DNA of 64,000 bases from JAPPLB01 sp965218555 (lineage in GTDB: Bacteria; Acidobacteriota; Terriglobia; Bryobacterales; UBA6623): the NCBI GenBank assembly GCA_965218555.1, contig OZ244625.1, positions 5,642,001-5,706,000 on the forward strand. The letters run 5' to 3'. The position numbers and the translations under genes are program-made. This document shows, piece by piece, positions 23,103-34,205 of the stretch. The notes beneath the pieces were generated by a model, which was not told where the DNA came from, made no database searches, and worked only from the letters and a program-made list of their open reading frames with translations. How positions within the stretch are numbered: position 1 is the stretch's first letter; each line of letters starts with the position of its first letter.

Positions 23103-24695
23103 TCACTCGAGGGGTCCGTCTTCCTGTTTGCAGGTCTCGGAGGATGACTCTTCCTGGTCAATATTCAGAGTCCCCAATACGTTGGGCAGATCGATTCCCG
23201 CCTGCTTCGCCAACTCGTGCACGGGCGGGAGAGAGCCGATCAGTCCGCGCAGAAAGCTAGCGGTCGCGCCCTTGGCATCTCCGTCGCCGTTCGCGCCGGA
23301 ATCCCACACGGTCACCTTGTCGATCTTGAGGTTCTGGACGGCCTTGACCTGCTCGGCGACCAGGTCGGGCAGCTTCTCGATGACGAGCAGAGTGGGCGCA
23401 AGGTCAGGCCGCTGGGCGCATACGCGAAGCAGGTTCTCATAACCCTGGGCCTTCGCTTCGAGAACGCGCTGGACACCTTCCGCCTCGGCGTTGTATTTCG
23501 CAAGCACCGCGTCGGCTTCGCCCTTGGCGATGCGCCGGATGCGTTCCGCGTCGGCTTCCGCCTCAATCTCGATCTTCTCTCGCTCGATCTGCTGCTGGAC
23601 GATCTGCTCTTTCTGCAGAAGCGCGAGTTCCTGTTCCTTCTCCGCTATCAAAACGTCGCGGGCGGCTTCGGCCGTGGCGACCTCGCCGCGTCGGCGCGCG
23701 TCGGCCCGGCGCTCCGCAAGCGTAGCGTTGTAGGTAGCGATGTCCGCTTGCGATTCGTTCTCGCCCTGCACGGCCTCGGCTTCGAGGGTCGCCACCTTAA
23801 CACGCTGATTCGATTCGGCCTGCTTCTTGCCCTCCGTCGAGAGCGCCTTCTGTTCGGCGCTTACGATCTCCTGTTCGCGCATCGCCTCGGCCTCGCCGGA
23901 GACGCCCTCGGCCTCGAGCTTGGCCGTGCGAACGCGCTGCTCGCGCTCAGCGTCTTTGCGGCCGATCGTCGACGCCGCTTCCTGATTGGCGACTTCGACT
24001 TCCTTCGCGCGGTTGGCGGTCGCTTCACCGATAGCGCCATCCTTGACCTGCTCGGCGACCTCGACCTTGGCTTTCTGAATCGCTTCGGCCGCCGCCTTCT
24101 TGCCGATGGCGTCAATGTAGCCCGACTCGTCCATGATGTCGCGGATGTTGACGTTGATCACTTCGAGTCCGACTTTCAGCAACTCACCCGCGCAGAACTT
24201 GTTGACGAGGTCCAGGAACTTCTCGCGGTCCTGGTTGATTTCCTCAATCGAAAGCGTCGCGATCACCAGCCTCATCTGGCCGAGGATGATGTCCCGCGCC
24301 TGCGCGGAGACCTCCTGATCCCCCAGCCCCAACAAGCGCTCGGCGGCGTTGTTCATGATCGTCGGGCTGGTCGAGACGCCGATCGTGAACGTGGAGGGAA
24401 CGTTGACACGGATGTTCTTCTTCGACAGCGCGCCCGTCAGCTCGATATCGATCGTCATCGGTTCGAGCGACAGGTATTGGAAGTCCTGGAAGAGCGGAAC
24501 AACAAAAATACCGCCGCCATGCACGCACTTCGCGGCCTGGTTCCCGCCGACTTTGCCGTAGACGACCAGAATCCGGTTTGAGGGGCACCGTTTGTACTGG
24601 TTCACAACGAACATCAGCACGCCGATGAACACGGCCACCACGACAACCGGAAGGATGATGCCGAACTCGAACAACTGTGCGAACAAGGGTGTCAT
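23103..24695 (-). CDS. Flotillin-like SPFH-domain protein
   Basis: This 530-residue protein has an N-terminal membrane hairpin (LPVVVVAVFIGVLMFVV). A Band 7/SPFH domain covers about residues 30-200 (SNRILVVYGKVGG, FVVPLFQDFQYLSLEPMTI, EEINQDREKFLDLVN). A long alanine/glutamate-rich coiled coil (about 205-440) full of AEAE and KAEG-type repeats follows, then a flotillin-type C-terminus. Flotillins assemble membrane microdomains that gather other proteins and affect fluidity. GGAGAAAGA precedes the ATG. An NfeD-like gene lies 28 bp upstream on the same strand, the usual partner pairing (as in Bacillus yuaF-yuaG). Family call is strong; cell role in this organism is inferred. Confidence 0.93.
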   Translation of the reverse strand: MTPLFAQLFEFGIILPVVVVAVFIGVLMFVVNQYKRCPSNRILVVYGKVGGNQAAKCVHGGGIFVVPLFQDFQYLSLEPMTIDIELTGALSKKNIRVNVPSTFTIGVSTSPTIMNNAAERLLGLGDQEVSAQARDIILGQMRLVIATLSIEEINQDREKFLDLVNKFCAGELLKVGLEVINVNIRDIMDESGYIDAIGKKAAAEAIQKAKVEVAEQVKDGAIGEATANRAKEVEVANQEAASTIGRKDAEREQRVRTAKLEAEGVSGEAEAMREQEIVSAEQKALSTEGKKQAESNQRVKVATLEAEAVQGENESQADIATYNATLAERRADARRRGEVATAEAARDVLIAEKEQELALLQKEQIVQQQIEREKIEIEAEADAERIRRIAKGEADAVLAKYNAEAEGVQRVLEAKAQGYENLLRVCAQRPDLAPTLLVIEKLPDLVAEQVKAVQNLKIDKVTVWDSGANGDGDAKGATASFLRGLIGSLPPVHELAKQAGIDLPNVLGTLNIDQEESSSETCKQEDGPLE

Positions 24696-24723
24696 TCTTT
24701 CTCCGTTCTCTAAAAAAAAGGAC

Positions 24724-25308
24724 TCAGCCTAAAGGCTCCACTACATATGTTCCTTCGCCGGCGACATCTACGATCGTCACTTGCGTAAAAGCCGGGATCT
24801 CGTCCTTCGTGCTCATGGCCGGCATCACTTTGTGTCGGCCCGAAACCTTGACTTCGATCTGTCCCTGGCCTTGTCCGCTGGCGGGGATCGTGAGATAGAC
24901 TTTGCCGGTTTGCCCGATAGCCGTCTTCACCTCATAGCGGCCCTCGTGCGTCATCTGTCGGACGGCGTACATCAAGCCCGACGACATGCCCATCAAGGCA
25001 AGGCCGAAAGCAGTGGCCGAGACCGCCGAGATGGCCGAGCCGAGTCCCCAATTGACCCGGCAGGCGAGGCCCATCCACCCCACGCCCATGAAAAAGGCCA
25101 GAACCGATAGCAGCGAGAAGAGTTCGAAAGCGCCAGTGCTATCCATGTGGGCATCGACATCGGCGTCGAGGGGCATATCGACTTCGCCGACGAAAAACTG
25201 CAAACCCATGTGAACGAGGAAAAGCAAAGTCGCCGTGACGGCCAAAAAAAGATAGATGGTTGCGTCGATGCCTATGGCTACGTATCGATCGAGTTCGAGC
25301 AGTTCCAT
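24724..25308 (-). CDS. NfeD-like membrane protein, partner of the flotillin
   Basis: This is 194 residues: three or four membrane segments in the first 120 residues (IYLFLAVTATLLFLVHMGL, SLLSVLAFFMGVGWMGLAC, ISAVSATAFGLALMGM). A C-terminal OB-fold-like beta domain follows (AIGQTGKVYLTIPASGQGQG, KVSGRHKVMPA, TQVTIVDVAG, YVVEPLG). This short NfeD form lacks the ClpP-class protease domain. Such proteins travel with flotillins and seem to stabilise or shape their membrane domains. First gene of a two-gene operon with the flotillin just downstream. Confidence 0.88.
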   Translation of the reverse strand: MELLELDRYVAIGIDATIYLFLAVTATLLFLVHMGLQFFVGEVDMPLDADVDAHMDSTGAFELFSLLSVLAFFMGVGWMGLACRVNWGLGSAISAVSATAFGLALMGMSSGLMYAVRQMTHEGRYEVKTAIGQTGKVYLTIPASGQGQGQIEVKVSGRHKVMPAMSTKDEIPAFTQVTIVDVAGEGTYVVEPLG

Positions 25309-25506
25309 GAGCGTGGCCGCCGCAACTCAGGCGGCGTTTCGAAAGCGCAACACTGGTTTCCGCGATCCGATCCCAAGTGTAGGGCCAATGGTTCTCGCGC
25401 GCAACGAGACGCTCGCCTCCGGACAATCGAGCGTGTTTCCCGAGCCCCCCCTCGGAACATGTGTTCACGGCCGTACTAAACAGTCAGGTAAACCAGCAAG
25501 CGAAGT

Positions 25507-26760
25507 TCACCGCGAGGCGGGCTCGCGCAAGTCGACACACACCAGGCGGGACACGTTGCGCGCGTACAGGCGGCCTTGAGCGAGCGCCGGGTAGGCACGG
25601 ACCGTGCCGTCGAGCACTTTTGCTCGGGATAGACTGTGGAAGCCTTTCGGCGAGGCCTCCGCAACAACAAGCTCCCCGTTCTCGACAAGGATCAAAAGCC
25701 GGTCACCGGCGAGAGTTATCGTGCCGGCACGGAAACCTCGCTGCTCCCACTGCACCTTGCCGGTCGCGAGTTCTATGGAGCGCAAAACCTGACCATACTC
25801 TTGCCGGCCGTGAAATCCGTAGAGGTAGCCGTTTTTGTGGACACTCGTTGCATAGTGATTCGACAAGGCGTCGTCTGAAAACCAGAGTTGTTTGAGCCGG
25901 TCGCCGCCAAGGTCAAGCAACGTCGCCCCGGTCCGGTAACTCGAGGAAAGGAAGACGCGATTCCCGATCACGAGTGGCATGGCGGCGTTGACGGAAGCGT
26001 GGCTACGGGCCCGCCACCGCAAGGAGTGGCGGATCTCGCCGTTGTTCGGGACGACCGCTTGCAGTCCTTCCCGCGTAAAGAAAACCGCCAGCCGCTTCCC
26101 GGCAATGTCGGCGACCACGGGCGAAGAGTAGCTCGCCTCATCGTCGGAGGCCTGCCAAAGCGTGCGGCCCGTATCTTTGTCGAAAGCGACGATACCTGCG
26201 CCATTCCGGCCGCCCACGTTCAGCAATAGCCGCGTCCCTTCGACCACAGGCGTCGACGCCGCTCCGAAGAAACCCTTGCCGGCTCCAAACTCCTGGTGCG
26301 TATCGCGGCGCCAAACCTTCTTGCCGTCGTTGAACCGGATACAGTGCAGAATGCCTTGGGGGCTGAAGGTGTAGATCTGGCTGCCGGCGACGACCGGGCT
26401 CGCTCGGGGACCGGGATCGAATCCAAAACCGTCGCGATAGGTCGTGGCGTAGCGAAAGGTCCAGACCGGCTTGCCCGTCTCGGGATCGAGAGCCTCCACC
26501 AACTCCTCGTCGCCGACACGATGGAATAGGATCACTCGGCCGTTGGCGACGACCGGATTGCTGAAGCCGCTGCCGACGTCCTTTTGCCAAACAATGCGCG
26601 GGCCGTCCTCGGGCCAAGAGGCGGCCAAGTCTCCGCCATGGTACGTACCGTCGCGCCGCGGCCCGAGAAGTTGGGGCCAATCTTCAGCGCGGACGGCAAA
26701 CGGAAACAACCAGACAAGCAGGAGAAGGAGTCCGGAGAAGGCGGCGGACGTACGACCCAT
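25507..26760 (-). CDS. Secreted PQQ-type beta-propeller protein, second paralogue
   Basis: This 417-residue protein has a signal peptide (LLLLLVWLFPFAVRAEDWPQ) and propeller blades of the GKPVWTF, GKKVWRRD, GRTLWQASDD, GEIRHSLRW, GKVQWEQRGF kind. It is the same family as the gene at 12244-13458: both mature proteins start DWPQ, and the blade KSLDDEAGYSSAIV there matches ASDDEASYSSPVV here. A role in binding or assembly at the cell surface is possible, while dehydrogenase catalysis is not supported by visible cofactor ligands. It stands alone, 198 bp from the nfeD start on the same strand. Function unknown beyond the fold. Confidence 0.85.
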   Translation of the reverse strand: MGRTSAAFSGLLLLLVWLFPFAVRAEDWPQLLGPRRDGTYHGGDLAASWPEDGPRIVWQKDVGSGFSNPVVANGRVILFHRVGDEELVEALDPETGKPVWTFRYATTYRDGFGFDPGPRASPVVAGSQIYTFSPQGILHCIRFNDGKKVWRRDTHQEFGAGKGFFGAASTPVVEGTRLLLNVGGRNGAGIVAFDKDTGRTLWQASDDEASYSSPVVADIAGKRLAVFFTREGLQAVVPNNGEIRHSLRWRARSHASVNAAMPLVIGNRVFLSSSYRTGATLLDLGGDRLKQLWFSDDALSNHYATSVHKNGYLYGFHGRQEYGQVLRSIELATGKVQWEQRGFRAGTITLAGDRLLILVENGELVVAEASPKGFHSLSRAKVLDGTVRAYPALAQGRLYARNVSRLVCVDLREPASR

Positions 26761-27178
26761 GGCGTTGATTGTAGTGTCTTGTTGAGATCAGCAAGTTGGT
26801 TGTCGAGAAAAGGACACGCTCACGGCTCGGGTTACTGCTTGTTCGACAGCGGCATCCACGTGAAGAAGGGCGGCCGGTGAGCAGTTGCCAACCGCCCGCT
26901 GCAAGCAACCCGGGAGCGACTGCACCATGACTCGTGATCTCGATCAACTCTCTATCAGTACGATGGGTTGAGAGCGGTGTGTCAGCCGGAGAGGCCGCGC
27001 GATCGGAATGGCCACTTCGGGAGCATCCGCTGCGCTAAAGGAGTTGAGGCAGAAACTTGGGATGTATGGCCGGTACGATCATTGCAGCCGTGAAAAGCCG
27101 GTTAGGGAGTCGGAGGCAATGACCCATGTGTCGTGACACGGCGAGCGGCGTTGTTTGAAGAGACGGAGGAACGAAAGA
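26761..27178. other. Intergenic, 418 bp, between divergent genes
   Basis: This region lies between the divergently read propeller gene and pgi, so it should hold promoters for both. I see no convincing -35/-10 pair, repeat or RNA gene. A GGAGG directly before the pgi start serves translation. Confidence 0.5.
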
Positions 27179-28933
27179 ATGAGCAGCCCTCGCCACCGGC
27201 CCACGACCGACATCGACATTCATCAGCCTACGTACACACTGGGCAAAGAACTGCAATGCGAGCTCGACGGGGCCCTCCTTGACTGGCGCGTCAACGACAA
27301 AGTGAGACGGCTGTGGGCCCGGGACGCCACTTTATGGAGCCGGTCGGACGAAGCGCAGTGGCTTGGCTGGCTCGGCATCGTCGAAGGTCAGCTCGCACAC
27401 CTTGACCGCTTCGCCGACTTCGCCGCCGATGTTCGCAACGGTGGATTCACTCATGTTCTGCTGCTCGGCATGGGCGGATCGAGCCTCTGCCCGGAAGTGC
27501 TGTCCGTAACGTTCGGACAGCAGGAAGGCAGCCCGAGGTTGCATGTGCTCGACTCAACCGACCCTGCGCAGGTCAAGGCATTCGAAGACAAACTCGATCC
27601 GGCGAAGACCCTTTTCATCGTTTCGAGCAAATCAGGATCGACTCTGGAGCCGAATATCTTCAAGCAGTATTTCTTCAAGCGCCTGGAACAGACATTGGGC
27701 ACGGGCAAGGCCGGAGCACAATTCGTGGCCGTGACCGATCCGGGCTCGAAACTGGAAGAAGTCGCGCACCGCGACGGCTTTCGGCATATCTTCCACGGCG
27801 CACCAAGCATCGGCGGACGCTACTCGGCGCTTTCCCATTTCGGGATGATCCCCGCCGCTGCAATGGGCATCGACGTGAGACGTCTTCTCGACAGCGCCGG
27901 CGAGATGGCGATTGCTTGTTCCTCTCGCCTGCCGGTGGAGCGGAACCCCGGCGTCGTCCTCGGACTGATTCTCGGTCTGGCGTCGAAAGCGGGCCGCGAT
28001 AAGCTCACCTTGTTCGCCTCGCCCGGACTCTACGACCTCGGCGCCTGGCTTGAACAGCTCCTGGCGGAATCGACCGGTAAGCAAGGCCGCGGAATCATCC
28101 CCGTGGATCGTGAACCGCTCGGCTTGCCCACGGACTATGGCAACGACCGCGTGTTCGCCTACCTGAGTCTCGAAGGCCAAACCGAAGCTCAACAGGACGC
28201 AGCCGTGGAAAAGCTCGAGAAGGCCGGCCGGCCGGTTGTACGGCTGAATCTCCGCGACGCTTACGATCTCGGTGCGCAGTTCTTCTTGTGGGAGGTCGCC
28301 ACCGCCGTCGCTGGTTCGGTGCTCGGCATCAACCCCTTCGATCAGCCCGATGTCGAGGCAAGCAAAATCGTAACCCGCGCGATGACCGAAAAGTACGAAT
28401 CTAGCGGCATGCTGCCGGCCGAGACGGCGTTCGCGCGATTTGACGGCATGGCCTTCTTCGCCGACTTCACGAATGCCGCAGTCCTCCAAGCCGGCGGCGA
28501 CGCGACTCCGACCGGACTGATCAATGCCCACCTCTCACGCCTCGGCAAGGGCGACTATTTCGCCCTGCTCGGCTACGTCGAAATGAAGCCGGAACATGAG
28601 AGCATCCTCGAAGGCATCCGTCGCATCGTGCGAGACAGAAAGAAAGTCGCCACCTGCGTCGGCTTCGGTCCGCGCTTTCTCCACTCGACCGGCCAGGCCT
28701 ACAAAGGCGGACCGAACAGCGGGGTGTTCCTCCAGATCACCTGTGACGATGCCGCCGACCTCGATGTGCCAGGCCGGAAGTACACGTTCGGCGTCGTGAA
28801 GGCGGCGCAGGCGCGCGGAGACTTTCAGGTCTTGGCCGAGCGCGGACGCCGGGCGTTGCGCGTCCATCTCAGCGGGGATGTCACCACCGCGCTCAGCCGG
28901 CTCGAAGACGCCGTCCGCGAAGCGCTAGGCTAG
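27179..28933 (+). CDS. pgi: Glucose-6-phosphate isomerase of the transaldolase-fusion type
   Basis: This 584-residue enzyme interconverts glucose-6-phosphate and fructose-6-phosphate. It has the sugar isomerase fold: GMGGSSLCPEV (phosphate loop), FIVSSKSGSTLEPN, and AQFVAVTDPGS. The C-terminal part (LGYVEMKPEHESILEG, STGQAYKGGPNSGVFLQIT, DYAFGVVKAAQA-like) resembles the Pgi half of bifunctional transaldolase-Pgi proteins. The transaldolase half itself is not present. The ATG at 27179 follows GGAGGAACGAAAGA. zwf begins 13 bp downstream, so the two form an operon feeding the oxidative pentose phosphate route. Confidence 0.9.
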   Translation: MSSPRHRPTTDIDIHQPTYTLGKELQCELDGALLDWRVNDKVRRLWARDATLWSRSDEAQWLGWLGIVEGQLAHLDRFADFAADVRNGGFTHVLLLGMGGSSLCPEVLSVTFGQQEGSPRLHVLDSTDPAQVKAFEDKLDPAKTLFIVSSKSGSTLEPNIFKQYFFKRLEQTLGTGKAGAQFVAVTDPGSKLEEVAHRDGFRHIFHGAPSIGGRYSALSHFGMIPAAAMGIDVRRLLDSAGEMAIACSSRLPVERNPGVVLGLILGLASKAGRDKLTLFASPGLYDLGAWLEQLLAESTGKQGRGIIPVDREPLGLPTDYGNDRVFAYLSLEGQTEAQQDAAVEKLEKAGRPVVRLNLRDAYDLGAQFFLWEVATAVAGSVLGINPFDQPDVEASKIVTRAMTEKYESSGMLPAETAFARFDGMAFFADFTNAAVLQAGGDATPTGLINAHLSRLGKGDYFALLGYVEMKPEHESILEGIRRIVRDRKKVATCVGFGPRFLHSTGQAYKGGPNSGVFLQITCDDAADLDVPGRKYTFGVVKAAQARGDFQVLAERGRRALRVHLSGDVTTALSRLEDAVREALG

Positions 28934-28946
28934 TCAGAGCAGAGGT

Positions 28947-30512
<1,566 letters not shown>

Positions 30513-30518
30513 ACCTGA

Positions 30519-30950
30519 CTACTGCGGCCGTGTGACGCAGTGTTCCTGGTAGGCCTGCTGCAGCGCCGCCGCGATCTGCGACGGGTCGCGCCCCTCGATC
30601 TGATGCCGGTGGAGCATGTAGACCGGCTTGCCGTTGCGGAACAGAGCGACGGACGGCGAGGAAGGCGGATAGTCCGAGAGCATCTGCCGCACATACGCGA
30701 CGGCTTCCAGGTCGCCGCCGGCGAAGACGGTCGCCACTTTGTCGGGCTTTACATCATTTTCGAGCGACTGAAGCACACCCGGCCGGGCCGATCCCGCGGC
30801 GCAACCGCACACCGAGTTCACCACCATCAATACCGTCCCGCTATCGGCGCTCAACAATGAGTCCACCTGCTCCGGCGTCCGCGTCTCGATCACACCGCGA
30901 CTCGACAGTTCAGCTCGCATCGGCTCAAGGAAGTATTCGGGGTATCTCAC
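30519..30950 (-). CDS. BrxA/BrxB-type bacilliredoxin (YphP/YqiW family)
   Basis: This 143-residue thioredoxin-fold protein has the family's CGC active site in VVNSVCGCAAGSARP (Cys48, Cys50). It also carries the conserved N-terminal MRYPEYFLEPMRAEL and the ending YPPSSPSVALFRNGKPVYMLHRHQIEG. Bacilliredoxins remove low-molecular-weight thiols such as bacillithiol from protein cysteines after oxidative stress. The start is a GTG at 30950 with AAGGAGG 10 bases before. It is convergent with zwf, the two stop codons 6 bp apart. Whether this organism makes bacillithiol is not shown in the window; the family is common in Acidobacteriota. Confidence 0.93.
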   Translation of the reverse strand: MRYPEYFLEPMRAELSSRGVIETRTPEQVDSLLSADSGTVLMVVNSVCGCAAGSARPGVLQSLENDVKPDKVATVFAGGDLEAVAYVRQMLSDYPPSSPSVALFRNGKPVYMLHRHQIEGRDPSQIAAALQQAYQEHCVTRPQ

Positions 30951-31130
30951 GGTTGTTCGATCCTCCTTGTGACAGCTTAGCAGAAAGGGCCTTGCGCGTC
31001 TCGGCTTGCCGCCGCTCGGGCGTAAGCCGCCTTAAATCAACCACCAAAAAGGCAATAACACTTCGCGGCAAGGGCAAGGCACCACGAGAACACCTGCACA
31101 GCTCGACCCTGGGGCGCCCGCCGAACGCCT

Positions 31131-32210
31131 TTACTTCCGCCCTAGACCAAATTCGTTGCTCATCGTAACGACCTTGCCATCGCGGAAATGCACTTCGATG
31201 AACTTCGATCCGCTGACCGGCTTGCCGTTCTCGTCCCGAAGCGTCGCCACCAGCTTTTTCGTCTTCGCGTCGAAGACATCCGGTGTGTGGGACCAGACGT
31301 ACTTGCCGTCCAGGCTGAAGGTCACCCAGCCGTGGCCGCCCTGAGACAGCTCGACATGCCCCTTGGGCGTCGGCGGCATCTTCGTGGCATCGAAGATGAA
31401 CAGCTTCTTGCCGCGCTGGTCGCTGATCCAAAGTTCGGTCTCGTCGGGAGTGAGCCCGGCGCCATGCGTCCGATGGGGAATCTTCTCGTCGCCCGCGAAC
31501 ACGCGATGCAAAGCCTTGCCCTTCTCCAGATCGACGACGTCGAAACCCACGTGGTTCCCAAGACAGACATAGCCGATTTTCTGGCTGCTGTTGACCGTAT
31601 AGGGAAAGATGCCGCGCTCACCGACGTCCTTGATCTGCCGGATCATCTGGTCGGTCGCCGTATCGAAGATCGACAACGTCGTGCGCGTCCCGAGATACAC
31701 CCGCTTCCCATCGAGACTTGCGATGCTGTTGTGTGCCTGCGGGCCAACGTGAATCCTCTTGATCAGTTCGCCGGTTTCGCCGTTGACCACCAGGAAACCG
31801 GCATCGGCGCCTGAGTACCACCATCCCGTCGGGGCGTAGATCTTCTTGCCGTCCAGCGTGATCGACGAGCGGTCGCAGCCTCCGTCGTAGGTCTTCTCCC
31901 AAACGATCTTCTCCGTTTCGAGATCGAACATCCCCAATCGCCGGTTGGTCGTGGAATAGTAGACGCTGTGGGTCTTCAGGTTGCCCGTGAAACCGCGAAG
32001 ACCTTCGCTGAAAATCGGGATGTCGATCCGCCGAACAAGCTTATGCCCGTCGTCGATATCGAAGATGAGAATACCGGCGCCGTCCGCCCGACCCTCTTCC
32101 TGAGCCCCGTCGGGTGTGCTCAGGTAAAGGTACCGCTTCGTCTCGGATTGGCCGAGCAAAACCGTAGCGATCAGAAGGAACGTGGTGAAGAACAAGGTCA
32201 AGTGCCGCAT
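31131..32210 (-). CDS. Secreted YVTN-type beta-propeller protein
   Basis: This 359-residue protein has a signal peptide (LTLFFTTFLLIATVLLGQSE) and seven-blade YVTN/PQQ-like repeats: RYLYLSTPDG, VYYSTTNRRLGMFDLETEK, KIYAPTGWWYSG, RVYLGTRTTLSIFDTATDQ, IGYVCLGNHVGFDVVDLEKG. In annotated relatives such proteins are listed as YVTN beta-propellers or quinohemoprotein amine dehydrogenase beta-like, but the catalytic partner subunits are absent. It is probably a periplasmic or surface binding protein. Transcribed away from the tRNA-Ser. Fold call is sound; function is unknown. Confidence 0.8.
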   Translation of the reverse strand: MRHLTLFFTTFLLIATVLLGQSETKRYLYLSTPDGAQEEGRADGAGILIFDIDDGHKLVRRIDIPIFSEGLRGFTGNLKTHSVYYSTTNRRLGMFDLETEKIVWEKTYDGGCDRSSITLDGKKIYAPTGWWYSGADAGFLVVNGETGELIKRIHVGPQAHNSIASLDGKRVYLGTRTTLSIFDTATDQMIRQIKDVGERGIFPYTVNSSQKIGYVCLGNHVGFDVVDLEKGKALHRVFAGDEKIPHRTHGAGLTPDETELWISDQRGKKLFIFDATKMPPTPKGHVELSQGGHGWVTFSLDGKYVWSHTPDVFDAKTKKLVATLRDENGKPVSGSKFIEVHFRDGKVVTMSNEFGLGRK

Positions 32211-32414
32211 GGCGGAATAATTCTACTGCCCGGAGCGTACAGAATCAACAGCCCGTTTCCCGGTCGGGTTTGCGGCGGTTGAAGACCGCGACCGCAAAAG
32301 CGCAGAAATCCCGGCCGGCGTGGCGCGCGGCGGTCTTTGTCTGGACGGAGCGGCGCTGCACGGCGCAGGCGATTCAACACGAGGCGCCTCCCTGCTTTCC
32401 GATACAATTACCTT

Positions 32415-32504
32415 GGAGGAATGGCCGAGTGGTTGAAGGCGGCGGTCTTGAAAACCGTTAGCGGTGTGAGCCGCTCGGGGGTTCGAATCCCTCTTCCTCC
32501 GCCA
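32415..32504 (+). tRNA. tRNA-Ser(UGA)
   Basis: The acceptor stem GGAGGAA pairs with TTCCTCC. The anticodon loop CTTGAAA is closed by GCGGT/ACCGT, giving anticodon TGA (32449-32451). A long variable arm follows, then a GGTTCGAATCC T-arm and an encoded CCA. Confidence 0.97.
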
Positions 32505-32694
32505 ATTCGAGGAGACGAATCGAGAAGCTTGAAGAGGTAACAAAGCGCGAGAAGCCGCCACTCGTTTACGGCAGTTGCGGCAGATAACCTATCCCAGAGG
32601 TCTCTCTACATTGGGCAGGAGCAGAACGCTCCGGTGCCCGGATCCTTCGGTTCGGCCTCGGCGGTGGGACCGATGTCGAGAGGGGAGGTACCAG

Positions 32695-33639
32695 TTGAAA
32701 CGTGTACGGATCGCCAAGGACATCATGGTCACAAAGCTCGTGACCGTCACACCGGAAACAGATGTTTTCGAGGCTGTGTCAAACCTCCTGAAATACAATC
32801 TCACGGGCGCGCCTGTGATTGACGAGGAGCGCAATTATGTCGCCGTCTTCTCGGAACGGCCATGTCTGAGCGTGATGATGGCGGCTTGGCACGCTGCCGG
32901 CGCGGACGCGCTCCGTGCCGCTGACCTGCCGAAAGCCGGCGATGTCATGGCCAAAAATCTGGTGACGCTGACACCCGATGTCGATGTGTTCGACGCAATC
33001 GCATTACTGCTACAGCGGAGAATCTCCGGTGCGCCCGTGCTGGATCCAAGCCGCCGCTTCCTTGGGGTCTTCTCGGAACATGCCAGCATGACCGTCCTGC
33101 TCGATGCCGCCTACCAGCAAATGCCGACAAGCCGCGTCCGCTCGTTCATCGATCCGGACCGGAACAGAATCATCACCGAGGATGTGGGGCTTCTCGAGGT
33201 GGCGCAGAAATTCCTGAATACGCACTACCGAAGACTGCCGGTATTGCGTGGAGAAACCCTGGTCGGCCAGATCAGCCGCCGTGACGTGCTCCGCGCCGCG
33301 CAAGCTGCCAGCGGTTCCCGCTCCCGCTTGGAGGCGTGGCGAGAATGGATGACGGGCGCCTCCTCAGCGCCCGCCGCCGAGAGTACGCAGGTTTCGGCCT
33401 ACATGGATACCTCGGCGCCTACGGTAAGCGAAGACACCGATCTGCTGCGGATCGCGCAGATCTTCAGAAAGACCTCGGCGCGCCGTGTGCCGGTCGTTCA
33501 GGATGGCCATCTCACCGGCCAGATCAGCCGCCGAGACCTGCTGCACGCCATCAACGACTTGATCGCGCATTCTCCCAAACGAGAAAATCCTTTGCTGTAC
33601 CTCAGTTCGCTGGATCATGCGAACCCGCCGATTCACTAG
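32695..33639 (+). CDS. Protein of four CBS domains
   Basis: This is 314 residues made only of CBS repeats, about 60 residues each: AKDIMVTKLVTVTPETDVFEA..., AGDVMAKNLVTLTPDVDVFDA..., VRSFIDPDRNRIITEDVGLLEV..., VSAYMDTSAPTVSEDTDLLRI.... The last two close with GQISRRDVL and GQISRRDLL. CBS pairs bind adenine nucleotides and often act as energy sensors; a stand-alone four-CBS protein probably regulates a partner. No partner is obvious next door. The start is taken as the TTG at 32695, because GGGGAGG lies 6 bases before; the first ATG (32725) would cut into the first domain. Confidence 0.85.
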   Translation: MKRVRIAKDIMVTKLVTVTPETDVFEAVSNLLKYNLTGAPVIDEERNYVAVFSERPCLSVMMAAWHAAGADALRAADLPKAGDVMAKNLVTLTPDVDVFDAIALLLQRRISGAPVLDPSRRFLGVFSEHASMTVLLDAAYQQMPTSRVRSFIDPDRNRIITEDVGLLEVAQKFLNTHYRRLPVLRGETLVGQISRRDVLRAAQAASGSRSRLEAWREWMTGASSAPAAESTQVSAYMDTSAPTVSEDTDLLRIAQIFRKTSARRVPVVQDGHLTGQISRRDLLHAINDLIAHSPKRENPLLYLSSLDHANPPIH

Positions 33640-33807
33640 GCGGAAGTCGTCACGAGCCCCATCAGCGAGTAGACCGGAACGTCGTTGCGTCAGTGTGCCG
33701 ACGCCGATACCAAGGCACGGCCTGCCAGCGACACCCCGACTCAGTTGGGGTAAGGGCGAGTTGAGCACGGACGGAACGGAGAGGCGGCGTGATTGCCGGA
33801 AGGGAAA

Positions 33808-33885
33808 TGGTAGGCTCGAGCGGACTCGAACCGCCGACCTCTACCGTGTCAAGGTAGCGCTCTAACCAGACTGAGCTACGAGCCT
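33808..33885 (-). tRNA. tRNA-Val(GAC)
   Basis: On the reverse strand the acceptor AGGCTCG pairs with CGAGCCT. The anticodon arm is CTACC-TTGACAC-GGTAG with anticodon GAC, and the T-arm is GGCGGTTCGAGTCCGCT. Discriminator A and CCA are encoded (CCA at 33808-33810). Confidence 0.96.
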
Positions 33886-33941
33886 AACGATTGCTTATCC
33901 TAGCAGGGGCTCCTCGGCCTGTCGAGACGCCTCGCCCGAAA

Positions 33942-34158
33942 TGTCGGCGCAATGTGAAAAGTTCCCTAGTGAGCAAAGTAGAACGTTCCCCTTCCAGCGA
34001 AAAAAGCCAGGAGAATGAACAAGACATTGACGCTCAACGAGAAAGAACGAGATCGCTTAGTGGTGTTGCGACAGGTCAAGCTGACGCAAAGGGCGGCGGC
34101 AGAGCAGTTGCAGATGAGTGAGCGCTGGGTGAAGAAGCTGCTGCAGCGTTGTCGGTAA
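33942..34158 (+). mobile_element. Left-end fragment of an insertion sequence (ISNCY-like)
   Basis: It starts TGTCGGCGCAATGTGAAAAG and includes AGAACGTTCCCCTT. This is nearly the same end as that of the relic at 56999-57820 (TGTCGGCGCAAGGTGAGAAG). It is followed by the first 47 codons of a transposase and then stops; no matching right end is nearby. Confidence 0.75.
34015..34158 (+). pseudogene. Transposase N-terminal helix-turn-helix, truncated
   Basis: A 47-residue frame (KERDRLVVLRQVKLTQRAAA, then MSERWVKKLLQRC) matches the N-terminal DNA-binding helix-turn-helix of ISNCY-type transposases, which are normally 400 or more residues. It ends at a TAA exactly where the next helix would begin, so the catalytic domain is lost. 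CCAGGAGA provides a ribosome site. It could still yield a small DNA-binding peptide but is most likely debris. Confidence 0.7.
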
Positions 34159-34205
34159 CGCCCGCCCGCTGGCATAATAATAACGACTGGCAACGGAGGT
34201 GTGCC

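Noticed and set aside
23217..24581. Forward open frame of 454 codons across the flotillin gene
   Set aside because: Product of the repetitive Ala/Glu coiled-coil coding read in reverse; no start signal.
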